From BOG-908 sp965198825 (GTDB taxonomy: Bacteria; Pseudomonadota; Alphaproteobacteria; Acetobacterales; Acetobacteraceae), in the NCBI GenBank assembly GCA_965198825.1, contig CBDAQB010000003.1, forward strand, positions 1 to 64,000: 64,000 nt of DNA. The letters run 5' to 3'. Below are positions 63,098 through 64,000 of this stretch, in pieces. Position numbers and translations under genes: made by a program. The notes beneath the pieces are model-generated. The model made no database searches, was not told the origin of the DNA, and worked only from the letters and a program-made list of their open reading frames with translations. Each line of letters starts with the position of its first letter. Within the stretch, counting starts at the first letter, position 1.

Positions 63098-64000
63098 TCA
63101 GGTTGGCTTGCTGGCGCGAGTGATCCAGGGATACGCATCCTGCCCCAAAGGATAGGATTCCACATTCGTGAATCCGACTTCGCGTAAGGTCTCGTCCCAA
63201 TTGGACAGGCAAGCGGCCGAGAAGAAAGGCTCGTTGCGATGTTTGGTGTCCCAATCGAGGATAGCCGCGTGAAATGGTGAAACAGCGCGGAACGGTGGCG
63301 GATCGCTGATCAGTATGTCGCCGCCGGGCTTTAGGATACGGAACATCTCCTCAAACAAGGCTACGTTCTCACGGGGGGGCAGTTCATGATGCAGGGCATA
63401 GGTGACGACCGCATCGAAGCTCGCGTCCGGCTCCCCGGTGTGTGTCGCGTCGCGTTGCTTGAGCGCGATCGGGATACCAAGGCGTTCCGCAACGCGATGG
63501 CCCATGCGCAAAAGAAGCGGAGAAAGATCGCAGCCATGCAGTTCGGCCTCGGGGAAAACTCGGTGAACTGTGGTCAGCGTCGTCGCCGAACCGCAGCCCG
63601 GCTCGTAGATGCGCTGATAGCTCGATTTCGGCAGTTGCTTGATGGTCTGGAGACGCTGGGCAATGATGTCGTCCCCAACACCCACCGCTGCGTAGCCGCC
63701 GTGCTTGAACACCAGCGGACCGATGCCGAAAGCGAAAACAGCGCCGTAGAGGTCATAGCCATCCCAACTACCCGGCTCGAGATGCCATTCGGTGGCGGTG
63801 TAATATTTCGGCATTGTGAGATCGGCGTCGAGTTCGAGGCTGCCTTGTGTCGGCGGGGTAGGAGGCTCCAGGAAATCTGCAAACGCCTCCCGGCGTTCCT
63901 CAACGGCTTGGATGCCTTGGCTAAAGGTCTCTTCGCAGACATAGCGCTGCAGGAACCTTTCCATCCGCCAGATCGGATCGCGCTCTACAACCAATGTGGT
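63098..64000 (-). CDS. class I SAM-dependent methyltransferase, copy 2, N-terminus beyond the window
   Basis: The frame is open to the right edge, so the start is not seen; internal candidates are the TTG at 63994 and ATG at 63964. About 300 residues show YTATEWHLEPGSWDGYDLYG (compare YWSETEFHRTSGGWDASDFNGY in copy 1), IYEPGCGSATTLTTV (motif I), AELHGCDLSPLLL, FDAVVTYALHHELPP and ILKPGGDILISDPPPF. It is a paralogue of the protein at 61663-62730. A small helical protein follows in the same arrangement as copy 1. Confidence 0.85.
   Translation of the reverse strand, partial: TTLVVERDPIWRMERFLQRYVCEETFSQGIQAVEERREAFADFLEPPTPPTQGSLELDADLTMPKYYTATEWHLEPGSWDGYDLYGAVFAFGIGPLVFKHGGYAAVGVGDDIIAQRLQTIKQLPKSSYQRIYEPGCGSATTLTTVHRVFPEAELHGCDLSPLLLRMGHRVAERLGIPIALKQRDATHTGEPDASFDAVVTYALHHELPPRENVALFEEMFRILKPGGDILISDPPPFRAVSPFHAAILDWDTKHRNEPFFSAACLSNWDETLREVGFTNVESYPLGQDAYPWITRASKPT

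Overview
The window is GC-rich DNA that looks alphaproteobacterial. Pointers are a TonB-dependent receptor of the sphingomonad/Acetobacteraceae style, many GntR/FadR/IclR regulators, short ATGA or GTGA gene overlaps, and YidB/GlsB/DUF2382 stress genes; the genus cannot be fixed from the sequence. It holds no rRNA, no convincing tRNA, no CRISPR array and no phage or plasmid backbone. Its content is accessory catabolism, regulation and insertion-sequence debris, as on a megaplasmid or genomic island.

Region A (1-20.6 kb) is an aromatic- or polyketide-like catabolic cluster. Minus-strand genes encode a partial acyl-CoA dehydrogenase-like flavin monooxygenase, a methylmalonyl-CoA mutase (frameshifted), a cupin, an FMN reductase, an FAH-family hydrolase, an extradiol dioxygenase, malonyl-CoA synthetase MatB, a Dabb barrel protein, an MhpA-like FAD hydroxylase and a TonB receptor. 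Two CocE/NonD hydrolases follow (one frameshifted and carrying an unusual N-terminal domain), then a FadR-type regulator, a SnoaL-like protein, a flavin reductase and an NmrA-like protein. Five intergenic spans here share a 15-bp motif, which points to one regulon. A plausible flow is ester cleavage, ring hydroxylation, extradiol cleavage, hydrolysis to a (methyl)malonate-type fragment, CoA activation by MatB and entry into succinyl-CoA through the mutase.

Region B (20.6-36.7 kb) is signalling and stress. It has an ECF sigma factor operon with two small CPMC-motif membrane proteins and an alpha/beta-hydrolase-like protein with Arg at the nucleophile position, an XRE regulator, an AT-richer two-gene unit with a PD-(D/E)XK-like (QxK) signature, a response regulator divergent from a LOV-type histidine kinase (frameshifted), and an envelope-stress block (PDZ, YidB, GlsB, a membrane protein, two DUF2382 proteins). 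Several hypotheticals follow.

Region C (36.7-45.4 kb) has a malonate module (MatR-like regulator, malonyl-CoA decarboxylase, MFS transporter), a secreted beta-propeller protein, an IS66 remnant, a repeat protein, a degenerate IS3-family element of 1.25 kb, two coupled small hypotheticals and an iteron-like GATAACG cluster.

Region D (45.8-60.1 kb) is a second catabolic cluster. It has two isochorismatase-fold proteins, HyuA/HyuB-type proteins, an isocitrate-lyase/PEP-mutase family lyase, a GntR regulator, a LeuC/LeuD-type hydratase pair, three alpha/beta-hydrolase-fold proteins, a PuuE-like deacetylase-fold hydrolase, an IclR regulator and an arylmalonate-decarboxylase-like Asp/Glu racemase superfamily protein. 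The set fits breakdown of a cyclic imide or substituted maleate to a malate-type acid and then pyruvate plus a short acid; this is inference.

Region E (60.1 kb to the end) has an FAD monooxygenase and two tandem copies of a methyltransferase plus small helical protein module; the last methyltransferase runs off the window.

Four genes that otherwise look intact carry a single indel or stop, so sequencing error and gene decay must be told apart.
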